DNA of 50,610 nucleotides from Syntrophus sp. (in: bacteria) (GCA_013824835.1 PNOM01000012.1:1-50610); one strand, 5' to 3'; positions 1-7,652 are shown, numbered from the stretch's first letter. Translations and numbers: made by a program. The notes: generated by a model from the sequence alone, not told the origin.

Positions 1-181
1 GTATAAAAAAGGCGATAAGTTGATTTTTAAAGGAGAATCATATATGATCGCAAATGGTTCTTGGGAAAAAAAGACAGGAATAACAGAAATAGTTATTGAC
101 GTCGACGACAAGCCTGGTTACATATATGTGGCAGCAGAAGAAGGGAAGAAGATTGAGGTATCGGTATATAGATTTTACTGA
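1..181 (+). CDS. 3' end of an unrecognised gene (truncated by window edge)
   Basis: An open frame enters from the left edge and stops with TGA at 179-181, giving 59 residues that begin YKKGDKLIFKGESYM and end KIEVSVYRFY. The short, lysine-rich and beta-strand-like text (GYIYVAAEEGKKIEVSVYRF) reads like the end of a small single-domain protein. I do not recognise the family. An internal ATG at 44 follows AAAGGAGAATCAT, a fair ribosome site, so a separate 45-residue gene is possible. The frame is open upstream of that ATG, so I favour a truncated longer gene. Confidence 0.5.
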   Translation, partial: YKKGDKLIFKGESYMIANGSWEKKTGITEIVIDVDDKPGYIYVAAEEGKKIEVSVYRFY

Positions 182-612
182 AATATTTAATGATAGCGTG
201 AATAAGTTTATCTATCCCCTATTTTGTATTGCAACTTCCTAGAATTGGTGTTATAAGAAATCCTCGTATTTATTGAGGTTTAAGAAACGAACCGCCAACG
301 CCAATCGGAAACATACTATAATATCAATTCATTGCCGACGACAGAAGAAATGCCGAAAATCGAGTTTCGACGTTTCCTACAGGCCTGCTTGCGAACGTAG
401 GTAAACACCTTTTGTCGCAATGAGTTAGGGGAGGCTCCAAGGCGCTTTGAGCACGGGTTTTCGAAAACGCTTCAAATGTGGTGGCCCTGAAGCGCCGAAT
501 TGAATAAAGCCGATCTGCTTTGTCGTGCTTCGGCCATCACTCGCACGGATGTACACAAGCATAGGGCTCGGCGAATCGCGAGGAAAAGACAAGTTGGCCC
601 ACAAAGTTTCTC
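182..612. other. intergenic region without a recognisable gene
   Basis: About 430 bases with no supportable gene. A weak hairpin (CCTC/GAGG followed by TTT) near 262-283 may end the truncated gene. A pair of inverted arms, GGCGCTT near 440 and AAGCGCC near 490, lies further on. Reading frames on the minus strand run across this stretch into the following gene but lack start signals and family resemblance. Confidence 0.4.
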
Positions 613-649
613 TTTTCCATTTCTGTCTTTCATGGTATAATACACCAAT
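613..649 (+). promoter_or_regulatory. promoter/operator of the first TumE-type pair
   Basis: A perfect TATAAT at 636-641 lies 16-17 bases after a T-rich -35-like block (613-619). It sits inside ATGGTATAATACACCAA, which almost matches the perfect palindrome at the second pair (33865-33881). The ATG follows only 11 bases after the -10 box, so the predicted transcript would have a leader of about 4 bases and no Shine-Dalgarno site. A repressor bound to the palindrome would cover the -10 box, which fits autoregulation by the antitoxin. That last point is inference. Confidence 0.6.
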
Positions 650-652
650 AGC

Positions 653-934
653 ATGAAAGCAATCCTCGTTACACATCAAAAGGTTACCGATGAGCAAGGG
701 AATACTATCGAGGTTAAAGTATGGAGATTGTCGGAGCCGAAGGAAGACAAGCCACATGGTTACCGCTATTCCTTGGCGTATATTGTCGATGGCGAGCGGG
801 TTGTTGGCTATGACAATGGGGAAGGCAAGGGCGACCACAGGCATTATGGGAGGAAAGAAGAGCCCTATTTCTTCGAAAGCATAGACAGGCTTTTTGATGA
901 TTTTCTTGAGGATGTGAGGAGGTACAAAAAATGA
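653..934 (+). CDS. TumE-type (DUF6516) toxin-like protein
   Basis: A 93-residue protein beginning MKAILVTHQKVTDEQGN. The layout is typical of the small DUF6516/TumE family: a VKVWRLSEP strand, then a YRYSLAYIVDGERVVGYDNGEGKGDHRHY core with the GKGDHRH signature, and an acidic C-terminal helix (FDDFLEDVRRY). Members are proposed toxins paired with a winged-helix DNA-binding antitoxin, and the next gene is exactly that, overlapping by the 4 bases ATGA. A second, diverged copy of the pair lies at 33882-34531 in the same order with the same overlap. The start has no ribosome site because the promoter is almost directly upstream. The toxin activity is taken from the family and not shown here. Confidence 0.75.
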   Translation: MKAILVTHQKVTDEQGNTIEVKVWRLSEPKEDKPHGYRYSLAYIVDGERVVGYDNGEGKGDHRHYGRKEEPYFFESIDRLFDDFLEDVRRYKK

Positions 935-1296
935 AGGTAAAGAAAGTCCGGGTTGGTATCAGAAGCGTTGAGAGCGTTCTTGACGATGCGAAAGAGACGA
1001 TGAAAATACTTGAACGGGGAGAGCACGTGCAGAAAGAGGCCGGGGTGTATTTTGCCAGCTTTGAGGCTTTTCGTAAGGCGCTGACGCCGAAGCGGCTTGC
1101 CCTACTGCATGTCATAAAAACCTCTAAGCCCAAGTCCCTTCACGAGTTGGCTGAGATCACTAAAAGGGACATTAAAAACGTGTCAGAGGATGTGAAGTAC
1201 CTTGAACAGATAGGGCTTATCGAGAAGCGGGGAGACCGCAGGGAAGTTGTCCCGTTCATCGGTTATGATAGGATTGCCCTTGAAATCGCCATTTAG
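931..1296 (+). CDS. winged-helix antitoxin/regulator (HVO_A0114-like) of the TumE-type pair
   Basis: A 121-residue protein. The N-terminal half (about residues 1-50) contains VLDDAKETMKILERGE and a FASFEAFRKALTPKRLALLHVI segment. It is followed by a clear winged helix-turn-helix (about 52-100): KSLHELAEITKRDIKNVSEDVKYLEQIGLIEK. Proteins of this kind accompany DUF6516/TumE toxins and probably both neutralise them and repress their own promoter. The gene starts inside the toxin stop (ATGA, 931-934), so translation is coupled. The paralogue at 34172-34531 shares the sequence plan LT.(K/R)R..LL....K.......L..(I/V)KRD.KNV..D...LE.IGL. Confidence in the DNA-binding fold is high, in the antitoxin role moderate. 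Confidence 0.75.
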   Translation: MKVKKVRVGIRSVESVLDDAKETMKILERGEHVQKEAGVYFASFEAFRKALTPKRLALLHVIKTSKPKSLHELAEITKRDIKNVSEDVKYLEQIGLIEKRGDRREVVPFIGYDRIALEIAI

Positions 1297-1508
1297 AGTG
1301 TTCGCCACCCGGCGAATTTTTCCTGGAAGGCTGGCCGCTGGAGATTGTCCCGCTTGATTTTACCGGCAAAGCCCCGTCAACGTGCGTCTTCCTTAGGGAT
1401 ATCCGCAAGAACACGCCGGATGTTTGCCATTACGACCGGTGTTCTGGGTGCACTCCTTTCGTGTGGTGTTTACGTTCAGGATATAAAGCGTTAATTTGTT
1501 TGGGGCTA
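1297..1508 (+). other. possible coding remnant between two toxin-antitoxin loci
   Basis: The stretch keeps an open frame (phase of 1296) reading EFFLEGWPLEIVPLDF and later DIRKNTPDVCHYDRC, which looks like decayed coding sequence because it is cysteine-containing and not low-complexity. I recognise no family and there is no start site. It is best treated as debris from rearrangement next to the antitoxin scar that follows. Confidence 0.25.
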
Positions 1509-1542
1509 CTTTGCTTGACGCGAAAGAGACGATGAAAAGGCT
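1509..1542 (+). pseudogene. scar of a second HVO_A0114-like antitoxin gene
   Basis: The stretch reads LLDAKETMKRL and matches VLDDAKETMKIL of the intact antitoxin upstream (979-1011), almost base for base apart from a 3-base deletion. It ends a few bases before the stop of the oppositely oriented mazF-like gene at 1545. The simplest reading is a partial duplication or a decayed second module cut off by arrival of the mazEF-like pair. Confidence 0.5.
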
Positions 1543-1544
1543 TG

Positions 1545-1871
1545 TCAGAGCGAGAGCGCCTGGCGCAGGCCGTCTTCTATTTTATCGAGATCACTTGGTT
1601 TCAGGCTTCCCACCTTTTGATGGAGCCTGCTCTTGTCTATTGCGCGGAGCTGATCGCATACGACGACGACATTCCGTCCGAGGCACTCCACTTCTATTGC
1701 TAATGGGGGCCTTGGTGTGCCCGATGAAGAGAGGGGGAGCGCAAGAACGGTCCTCCGGGCATCATTAATGGGGGTTGCACCGATGAGAACACAGGGTCTT
1801 TGTTTTTTTATCTCTGAGCCTACCGTGGGATCGAGATTAACCCAATATATATCACCACGCTTCAGGCTCAA
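1545..1871 (-). CDS. mazF: MazF/PemK-type endoribonuclease toxin
   Basis: A 108-residue protein with the family hallmarks: N-terminal RGDIYWVNLDPTVGSEIKKQRPCVLIG, a central VLALPLSSSGTPRP strand, and a C-terminal VVCDQLRAIDKSRL segment. MazF enzymes cut mRNA at short sequences and are held in check by a small antitoxin; the length is normal. The start is a TTG (1869-1871) inside the end of the upstream antitoxin gene (20-base overlap), so coupled translation is likely. The partner at 1852-2085 is a ribbon-helix-helix protein. The gene is convergent with the TumE-type pair. All core motifs are present, so it is probably active. Confidence 0.88.
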   Translation of the reverse strand: MSLKRGDIYWVNLDPTVGSEIKKQRPCVLIGATPINDARRTVLALPLSSSGTPRPPLAIEVECLGRNVVVVCDQLRAIDKSRLHQKVGSLKPSDLDKIEDGLRQALSL

Positions 1872-2085
1872 TGCCGTCTCCTGCGGTAATGTCCCACTCC
1901 GCCATGTCCTTATTTAAGGCTTCATCCTTCTCGACTGCCAGCGCACATTGAAAAAGCGCTTCTTCCCTGCGGTTGATCTCCTGTTCCAGGAGGTCCTTGA
2001 CGACCTGGCTCCGTCTTCTCGCAGGAATAACAGATTTCATTCGTTTCACAAGGTCGTTAGGCAGGGAGACCAGTATTTTCTCCAC
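1852..2085 (-). CDS. ribbon-helix-helix antitoxin of the MazF-like toxin
   Basis: A 77-residue protein. Residues 1-45 (EKILVSLPNDLVKRMKSVIP then RRRSQVVKDLLEQEI) form a CopG/Arc-like ribbon-helix-helix: a short DNA-contacting strand and two helices. The acidic tail (DEALNKDMAEWDITAGDGIEPEAW) is the typical part that wraps the toxin. It starts at GTG (2083-2085) with AAGGAG about 10 bases upstream and overlaps mazF by 20 bases. Such antitoxins usually repress their own operon. No clear palindrome was found in the 2086-2150 leader. Confidence 0.82.
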   Translation of the reverse strand: MEKILVSLPNDLVKRMKSVIPARRRSQVVKDLLEQEINRREEALFQCALAVEKDEALNKDMAEWDITAGDGIEPEAW

Positions 2086-2269
2086 AATAAAATAACTCCT
2101 TTGTATATTGTATGTCTATTATCCGCGCTTGATTCAATTAATTATTTTGCCATAAGGTCTTCCGGAGCCGTTTCTTGCAGAAGATGTAGGCACACATCTC
2201 GACGAAGTGCTTAACGCTATCTTGAGAGCTTTGGCGAACCTTCAGAGAGGATAGGAAGTTAAAGACAAT

Positions 2270-4480
2270 TCAGGCACATTCGCTGAATCCGCATGAATGA
2301 CACACGGAACAGCCTCCTTCATGCTCGATCTTTCCGCCGCACTCGCGGCATGCCCCCTTAAAGAGCGTTCTCTTTTCCATTTTCTCTCCATGACCAGCAG
2401 AAGACACATGATTCCGAATGGCTTTGGCTACTGCATCGGCGCAGGAAAGGACCTTGTTTACACCGAATCCGGAATGGGAATGGCAGGAGATGTCCATGAG
2501 CTGCTTTATGACTTGGTCGGGCTGAACCCCGCTCCTCCAGGCGAGCGAAACCATCCGACCAATGGCCTCGCTTTGAGAAGCGGCACAGCCGCCGGCTTTG
2601 CCCATGGTGGTAAAGAGCTCGAACAGTCCGCCTTCATCTTCATTTATGGTAACGTAGAGAGGTCCGCAACCGGTCTCCATCCGGTATGTCCAGCCTTTGA
2701 GGGACAGAGGGCGGTCGCGAACGATTTTTTCCGCCCTTTCATCCTGTTCCTGTGGTGTTTTTCCAGTAGAAAGGACCTGATTCTCCCTTGATCCGTCACG
2801 ATATATTGTAACGCCCTTGCAATCCAGCTTATAGGCAAGTTCGTATACCTTCCTGACATCCTCTACAGTAGCGGTTTTGGGAAAATTGACTGTTTTGCTT
2901 ACTGCATTATCCGTGTTCTTCTGGAATGCTGCCTGCATCCGGATATGATCCTCCGGGGTGATGTCGTGGGCTGTAACGAAAATATTGCGAATATCAGAAG
3001 GAATCTCCTCGATATCCTGAATCGTACCATGCTCGGCAATCTTCTCCATGAGGGCCTTTGAATAAACGCCCCCTTTTTTGGCCATATCTTCAAAGAGGGG
3101 GTGGACTTCGACCAGAATATTGTTATCCAGTACCTGCCGCACAAAGGAGACTGCAAAAATCGGTTCGATCCCGGATGAGGCATTCGCAATAATGGAGATC
3201 GTTCCTGTGGGGGCAATGGTGGTCACCGTGGCGTTCCTGATCAGAGGTTTTCCTTGCTGAGAAAAGAGCGAGCCTTCGAAATTAGGAAATGCACCCCTAT
3301 CCCTGGCCAAACCCCTGGAAGCATCGTGTCCTTCGTCATTGACAAAGGCCATTACCTTTTCACCTAATTCGATCGCATCCCCGGAGCTATAGGGAATCCC
3401 CAGGGTGATGAGCATATCGGCCCACCCCATGACGCCGAGGCCGACCTTTCTGTTGCCATAGGTCATCCGGGCAATCTGCGGCAGGGGATATCGATTAAGT
3501 TCAATCACATTGTCCAGAAAATGTACGGCCAGATGGATGGTTTCTTTGAGCCGCTGCCAGTCGACATGACCATCTTTTACCATTAAGCCCAGGTTGATTG
3601 ATCCCAGGTTGCAGGATTCATAGGGGAGCAAGGGCTGCTCGCCGCAGGGGTTTGTCGATTCGATCGCGCCGATATGAGGGGTGGGATTGTCCCGGTTCAA
3701 GCGATCAAGGAAAATGATGCCAGGCTCTCCATTCTCCCATGCATGTTTAACGATAAGGTCAAAGACATCTATGGCCTTCAATGTTCCGGCAATTTCCCTG
3801 TTCCGGGGATTGATCAGGGGATAGGATTCATCCTGTTCCAGTGCCTCCATAAAGGCCTCGGTCAAACCCACGGAGATGTTGAAATTATTCAACTGATTCT
3901 GATCGGTTTTGCATCCGATGAACTCCAGGATATCCGGATGATCAACCCGCATTAGACCCATATTTGCGCCCCGCCTCGTACCGCCCTGTTTGACCGTCTC
4001 TGTGGCAATATCAAAGACCCGCATGAAGGATATGGGTCCGCTCGAAATACCTGCTGTTGACTGGACAACATCATTTTTGGGGCGGAGATTGGAAAAGGAA
4101 AAGCCTGTCCCTCCCCCTGATTTGTGAATAAGGGCGGTCTGTTTTACCGCGTCGAATATCTCTTCCATGGAATCCCCGACAGGGAGCACAAAACATGCAG
4201 ACAACTGACCCAATTCGCGGCCTGCATTCATGAGGGTGGGAGAATTGGGCAGGAACTCAAGATTGGCCATGATAGTATAAAACCGGTGTGCCAGGGCTGA
4301 GGTGTCAGTATTATTATCAAACTTTTTATCAGCATGGGCAATTGCATCTGCAACACGGCGGAACATATCGGCAGGCGTTTCAATGACGCGGCCATGCTGG
4401 TCTTTTTGTAAATAGCGCCGCTCCAGAACCGTTACGGCGTTTTTTGATAACCGCGGAATTATGGATTGATGAGCGTTCAT
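2270..4480 (-). CDS. nrdJ: adenosylcobalamin-dependent (class II) ribonucleotide reductase
   Basis: A 736-residue enzyme that reduces ribonucleotides to deoxyribonucleotides using vitamin B12 and no oxygen, the main dNTP source of many anaerobes. Visible motifs: LEFLPNSPTLMNAG and LSACFVLPV (first redox cysteine) near residues 75-100, KSGGGTGFSFSNLRP, the active-site loop ESTNPCGEQPLLPYESCNLGSINL in the middle, NRKVGLGVMGWAD, and ATVTTIAPTGTIS. The C-terminus is a four-cysteine ribbon (CRECGGKIEHEGGCSVCHSCGF), usual in this group and thought to regenerate the active site. It is transcribed alone, leftward. Two NrdR-box-like sites 50-95 bases upstream predict repression by NrdR when dNTP or ATP levels are high. 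Confidence 0.95.
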   Translation of the reverse strand: MNAHQSIIPRLSKNAVTVLERRYLQKDQHGRVIETPADMFRRVADAIAHADKKFDNNTDTSALAHRFYTIMANLEFLPNSPTLMNAGRELGQLSACFVLPVGDSMEEIFDAVKQTALIHKSGGGTGFSFSNLRPKNDVVQSTAGISSGPISFMRVFDIATETVKQGGTRRGANMGLMRVDHPDILEFIGCKTDQNQLNNFNISVGLTEAFMEALEQDESYPLINPRNREIAGTLKAIDVFDLIVKHAWENGEPGIIFLDRLNRDNPTPHIGAIESTNPCGEQPLLPYESCNLGSINLGLMVKDGHVDWQRLKETIHLAVHFLDNVIELNRYPLPQIARMTYGNRKVGLGVMGWADMLITLGIPYSSGDAIELGEKVMAFVNDEGHDASRGLARDRGAFPNFEGSLFSQQGKPLIRNATVTTIAPTGTISIIANASSGIEPIFAVSFVRQVLDNNILVEVHPLFEDMAKKGGVYSKALMEKIAEHGTIQDIEEIPSDIRNIFVTAHDITPEDHIRMQAAFQKNTDNAVSKTVNFPKTATVEDVRKVYELAYKLDCKGVTIYRDGSRENQVLSTGKTPQEQDERAEKIVRDRPLSLKGWTYRMETGCGPLYVTINEDEGGLFELFTTMGKAGGCAASQSEAIGRMVSLAWRSGVQPDQVIKQLMDISCHSHSGFGVNKVLSCADAVAKAIRNHVSSAGHGEKMEKRTLFKGACRECGGKIEHEGGCSVCHSCGFSECA

Positions 4481-4528
4481 TATGCTACCCCCTCTTAATA
4501 CGGCAACAACACATTTATATAAATAACA

Positions 4529-4575
4529 GTACTATATGTAGTATGAATAATCACTATAACCACTATATATAGATT
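4529..4575. promoter_or_regulatory. pair of NrdR boxes upstream of nrdJ
   Basis: Two sites fit the NrdR consensus core CwATATnTwG: CTATATGTAG (4532-4541) and CTATATATAG (4563-4572). They are 31 bases apart, three helical turns, which is the spacing expected for paired NrdR boxes. They lie upstream of the leftward nrdJ start at 4480, where they would overlap its promoter. Confidence 0.8.
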
Positions 4576-4714
4576 TCGTCAAGGGGAAACTTACCCTGAG
4601 TTTCCCCGGTTTTCCTTATAATATCTGTTCAAGCTGCCGGATAAAGCGCGCACAGTTGAGCAGGGGGCAAGCAGCGTTCGGCTTCATGGAGCTATAAAAC
4701 CTTGGAAACCCAAG

Positions 4715-5779
4715 GTGTTGATAGGATGCTCTTATTGTGTTATTCATATTGAATATATCATGCTGAAAAGCAAATTCCTATCAGTGAGTTCGAACAGTTC
4801 CCTTCAAATAGCGAGATTTCTTGGCTGGACGATATTGGCGTTCATCATGTATTCGGCGATCAGCGCCGTTGTTTTCCTCGTCAGTCAGGTTTTATTGCAA
4901 AAAGGAATCACCCCCAATTTGCCGTGGATCGCCGCCGTGCAAGAACATTTGTACTTCAGCGGGGCAAGAAATATCTGGCAGGCACAACCAGGCTGCGTTG
5001 TATTCGACCAGGATTTGATCTACAAGCCCAAAGACGGCGCATGCCAGTTTGACAACGTTGAATTCAAAACAGTCCAGAGGTTCTCTCCTGAAGGCCGCTA
5101 TACAGGCCCCAAGCCAGACGGGATGGGCATTGCCGTGCTTGGGGATTCCCATGCCGTGGGCTGGGGGGTAGGAGATGAGGAGACTTTTGCGGCGGAGCTA
5201 CAAAGGCTAAGCGGTCGCCCTGTTTACAACCTGGCGGTTTCAAGCTATGGCACGGTCAGGGAGCTGATGCGGCTGGAAAAATCCGGCCTCCTTGACAAGA
5301 TTGATACCATTGTTATCCAGTACTGCGATAACGACCTGGAGGAAAATATGGAATTCCGGCCTGCCTCCCCTCAGGCCAACCAGCAAAAATTCTCAACCAT
5401 TATCCACGCCCGTCAAGCATCTTTATCCAGCAAGCTCAAACATCTCAGCAAAGGTTACCGGTTCACTTTCAGGACACCCTATTCCAGCCTTAAAAAGAAA
5501 TTGTTCACCAGGGCGCCAGATGATTTTTCACGCCACTACCAGCCTTTTATCGCCGCCCTTGGCAAACATGATGTATTAAAAACCAAGCGCATTATCGTCT
5601 TTTACAGCAACGCGCATGGAGACAAGCTCCGCTCTTTTCCGGTGGGTAAAGACCGTCAATTGCCTAATGTTGTGTTTGTTGACCTGGATCTTGAGCGGAA
5701 TGACTACTATCGGATTGATGGACACCCGACCCGTGCAGGGCATAAGAAAGCAGCCCGCCGCTTGATGGATATCCTCTAA
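4715..5779 (+). CDS. membrane-anchored SGNH/GDSL hydrolase family protein
   Basis: A 354-residue protein. A single hydrophobic segment near residues 35-60 (LGWTILAFIMYSAISAVVFLVSQVLL) anchors it. The outer part carries the SGNH fold: IAVLGDSHAVGWGVGDE with the nucleophile S145 in a GDSH block, TIVIQYCDNDLEEN with a conserved N, and a C-terminal DGHPTRAGH with D335 and H337. Such proteins are usually esterases or O-acetyl-transfer partners acting on surface polysaccharide, but the substrate cannot be told here. ATG 4715 has AAGGTG 8 bases upstream; ATG 4760 (MLKSKF) is an alternative. It is a single gene between divergent nrdJ and a palindromic repeat that could end its transcript. Confidence 0.75.
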   Translation: MLIGCSYCVIHIEYIMLKSKFLSVSSNSSLQIARFLGWTILAFIMYSAISAVVFLVSQVLLQKGITPNLPWIAAVQEHLYFSGARNIWQAQPGCVVFDQDLIYKPKDGACQFDNVEFKTVQRFSPEGRYTGPKPDGMGIAVLGDSHAVGWGVGDEETFAAELQRLSGRPVYNLAVSSYGTVRELMRLEKSGLLDKIDTIVIQYCDNDLEENMEFRPASPQANQQKFSTIIHARQASLSSKLKHLSKGYRFTFRTPYSSLKKKLFTRAPDDFSRHYQPFIAALGKHDVLKTKRIIVFYSNAHGDKLRSFPVGKDRQLPNVVFVDLDLERNDYYRIDGHPTRAGHKKAARRLMDIL

Positions 5780-5784
5780 TCACT

Positions 5785-5802
5785 GCGGGGTCAGTTCCCC
5801 GC
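5785..5802 (+). terminator. GC hairpin after the SGNH gene
   Basis: GCGGGG and CCCCGC separated by 6 bases, beginning 6 bases after the stop codon. No T-run follows, so it may be a processing or palindromic-repeat hairpin and not a true intrinsic terminator. Confidence 0.35.
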
Positions 5803-5842
5803 CCCTTGGGGCGTATACAATTGCTGAGTACAGTGCTTTTAG

Positions 5843-5874
5843 ATACCCCGCTGCTTGCGGCGGGGAGGTTCATT
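5843..5874. repeat. dispersed palindromic repeat, copy 1
   Basis: Palindrome CCCCGCTGCTTGCGGCGGGG with flanks ata...aggttcatt. The same unit with few changes occurs at 17555-17585 and, inside a coding region, at 49262-49292 and 49316-49339. It is a REP-like element. Confidence 0.65.
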
Positions 5875-6066
5875 TTTCCGTTCCGGCCAATCTCTGAATC
5901 CAGGTCAAAATGATGAAATATCCGACAAGTTATTGAGCACGGCCTTCCGCCAAGGTGAGGAATAAAATTATACATGAGAATGACCGTGAGAAGGGTTGCG
6001 AAAGAATTGCTCACTTCCATGGTGAAGCGAGCTTCGTGGTATGGGCTTGCAAGAAAATCAATTAAA

Positions 6067-6148
6067 TGCGAAAGAGGGGATTTGAACCCCTACGGTTTAA
6101 CCCGCTGGATCCTAAGTCCAGTGCGTCTGCCAGTTCCGCCACTCTCGC
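6067..6148 (-). tRNA. tRNA-Leu (anticodon UAG)
   Basis: Read leftward from 6148, the acceptor arm GCGAGAG pairs with CTTTCGC, and the T arm contains GGTTCAAATCC. The anticodon stem CTGGA/TCCAG holds the loop CTTAGGA, so the anticodon is UAG, reading CUA-type leucine codons. The long variable arm is that of a class II tRNA. CCA is not encoded after the discriminator A. Confidence 0.95.
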
Positions 6149-6193
6149 CTGTTTGCTATCTATTTAACATCATTTAAGGTAATTTATCAACCA

Positions 6194-6236
6194 GTGAATT
6201 GTGGAATGTGAATTGTGGAACTGTGAATTGTGGAAC
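6194..6236. repeat. short tandem repeat next to tRNA-Leu
   Basis: Three head-to-tail copies of GTGAATTGTGGAA with a 1-2 base linker. They are followed downstream by two CTATGTT units (about 6240-6262) and ACTAACG repeated twice near 6301-6316. The stretch between tRNA-Leu and the radical SAM gene holds no gene. Confidence 0.75.
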
Positions 6237-6308
6237 AGTTCTATGTTCAACGCTCTATGTTAAGGGTTGAAGGTTTTTAGGCCTCTGTCTTTAGCTGTTT
6301 ACTAACGA

Positions 6309-7637
6309 CTAACGACTGCTTTTATCTTGTACGTATTGTTTTAAAAACGCCAGGTCCTCGTCGGTAAACCCTTCCCATGCAAAGGGGAAAAGAGCGTTGT
6401 TCTGGTAGATCGCGTCTTCTGAAATGGGGTAGCGGGCATGCATATGGTATGTGTCAAAAAGCGGGGTATGGGGTATGGGGGTATATTCGGCAATGTGGGT
6501 TCTTACTCCGAGGCCCGAAAGGTAGTCTATGGAGGCCTTTACGTCCTGCCATTTCTGGAAAGGAAGGCCGGATAGTATGTAGGCGCTGATTTGATCCATG
6601 GAGAATCCCCCCTTCGAAAGATGGCCCAGTGCCCGTTCAAAGACCTTAAGATTAACCTTTCCCCCTGTGGATACCTGAAGGCCTGCGTCGATGGTCTCGA
6701 GGCCGATTCGCACCTCCTGAAACCCGGCAGAGAAAAGCAGACAGGCGAGCTCCTCATCTATAAATGCAGCGTTTATGGCATTCGGATTATATATTTCGAT
6801 GGGGAAGGGGAGCGTGGAAACCTTTTTCAGCAGGGGTTTTGCAAAAAGGGCGCTTTTGTAGAGGAGGCTATCGTCGTAGATGATGTATCTTTTTACCCCG
6901 TATTCGTGCCAGTAGCATATCTCATCGACTACGTGTCCCGCATCCCTTCGGACGATACGGGGGTGCATGTAGGGGGTTGCACAGTATGTACAGGCGAATG
7001 CGCATCCGTAGGAGGTCAGGAGGGGGACAAAGGGAATGTCGTTGTACAGATCGTATGCAGGGTAAGGAATATCATGGAGATCATAGGGCGAGGGTTTAAA
7101 AGAGAGCGCCAGGGAGAATCTGTTTTCTATAAATGCATAGAGCCGCTCTATCTCATTATGGCGAACAACAAGGTCTGCCTTTGACATCCGGATTATGGCC
7201 TGATCATAGCAGAGGGTCGGATAAATGCCCCCGACGATGATCTTAGAGGAAGGAAAGAGTTCCCGTGCGATTTCCACCACTTCCTGAGTGCCCGGATACC
7301 AGTATGTCATGATAGAGGTAACCAGGATGAGATCAGGGGGTTCCAGGATGGAGAGTTCCGCGGCAAGCTGTTCTTTAGATATGCCGTAACGCTTGAGGCG
7401 TTTATGTATCCCTCTCAGCGGCAGCAGGTGACCCACCTTTTCCTTTATGAACGGGCCCCTTCCATCGGCCTTTCTTTTTTCTTCCACGGTCCTCATGCAG
7501 TCAATGAGGCGGATATCCATATTATTCTTTCGCAGGATGGCCCCTACATAAAGCAGGCCCAGAGGACTTGACCAGAAACTATAGGCAGAATAATCGTATA
7601 TATACGGATTTATTAGGAAAACAGATAATTGTTTCAC
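6309..7637 (-). CDS. radical SAM protein with N-terminal B12-binding-like domain
   Basis: A 442-residue protein. The N-terminal third (VFLINPYIYDYSAYSFWSSPLGLLYVGAIL then DIRLIDCM) has the cobalamin-binding-like layout. The radical SAM core begins at LLTSYGCAFACTYCATPY, whose CxxxCxxC would hold a 4Fe-4S cluster. Later blocks (YIIYDDSLL, EVRIGLETIDAG, GLPFQKWQDV) fit the TIM-barrel. Family members carry out methyl transfer or ring chemistry on unknown substrates. The GTG start (7635-7637) lies inside a parS-like palindrome, 15 bases after the rhomboid gene stop, so both are probably one leftward operon. The substrate is unknown. Confidence 0.85.
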   Translation of the reverse strand: MKQLSVFLINPYIYDYSAYSFWSSPLGLLYVGAILRKNNMDIRLIDCMRTVEEKRKADGRGPFIKEKVGHLLPLRGIHKRLKRYGISKEQLAAELSILEPPDLILVTSIMTYWYPGTQEVVEIARELFPSSKIIVGGIYPTLCYDQAIIRMSKADLVVRHNEIERLYAFIENRFSLALSFKPSPYDLHDIPYPAYDLYNDIPFVPLLTSYGCAFACTYCATPYMHPRIVRRDAGHVVDEICYWHEYGVKRYIIYDDSLLYKSALFAKPLLKKVSTLPFPIEIYNPNAINAAFIDEELACLLFSAGFQEVRIGLETIDAGLQVSTGGKVNLKVFERALGHLSKGGFSMDQISAYILSGLPFQKWQDVKASIDYLSGLGVRTHIAEYTPIPHTPLFDTYHMHARYPISEDAIYQNNALFPFAWEGFTDEDLAFLKQYVQDKSSR

Positions 7638-7645
7638 GTGAAACG
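7630..7645. promoter_or_regulatory. parS site (ParB binding), 15/16 match
   Basis: TGTTTCACGTGAAACG matches the bacterial parS consensus TGTTTCACGTGAAACA at all but the last base. It lies in the junction of two genes and contains the GTG start codon of the radical SAM gene. A perfect copy occurs 8 kb away at 15632-15647. Confidence 0.85.
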
Positions 7646-7652
7646 CCCCATC

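Noticed and set aside
440-495. Integron attC-like site
   Set aside because: Inverted arms GGCGCTT/AAGCGCC are present, but the required GTTRRRY core and R-box spacing are missing.
425-844. Minus-strand frame across the first TumE-type gene
   Set aside because: It overlaps the coding toxin gene, lacks a ribosome site and matches no family.
2297-2791. Plus-strand frames inside nrdJ
   Set aside because: Shadows of the well-supported nrdJ gene on the opposite strand.
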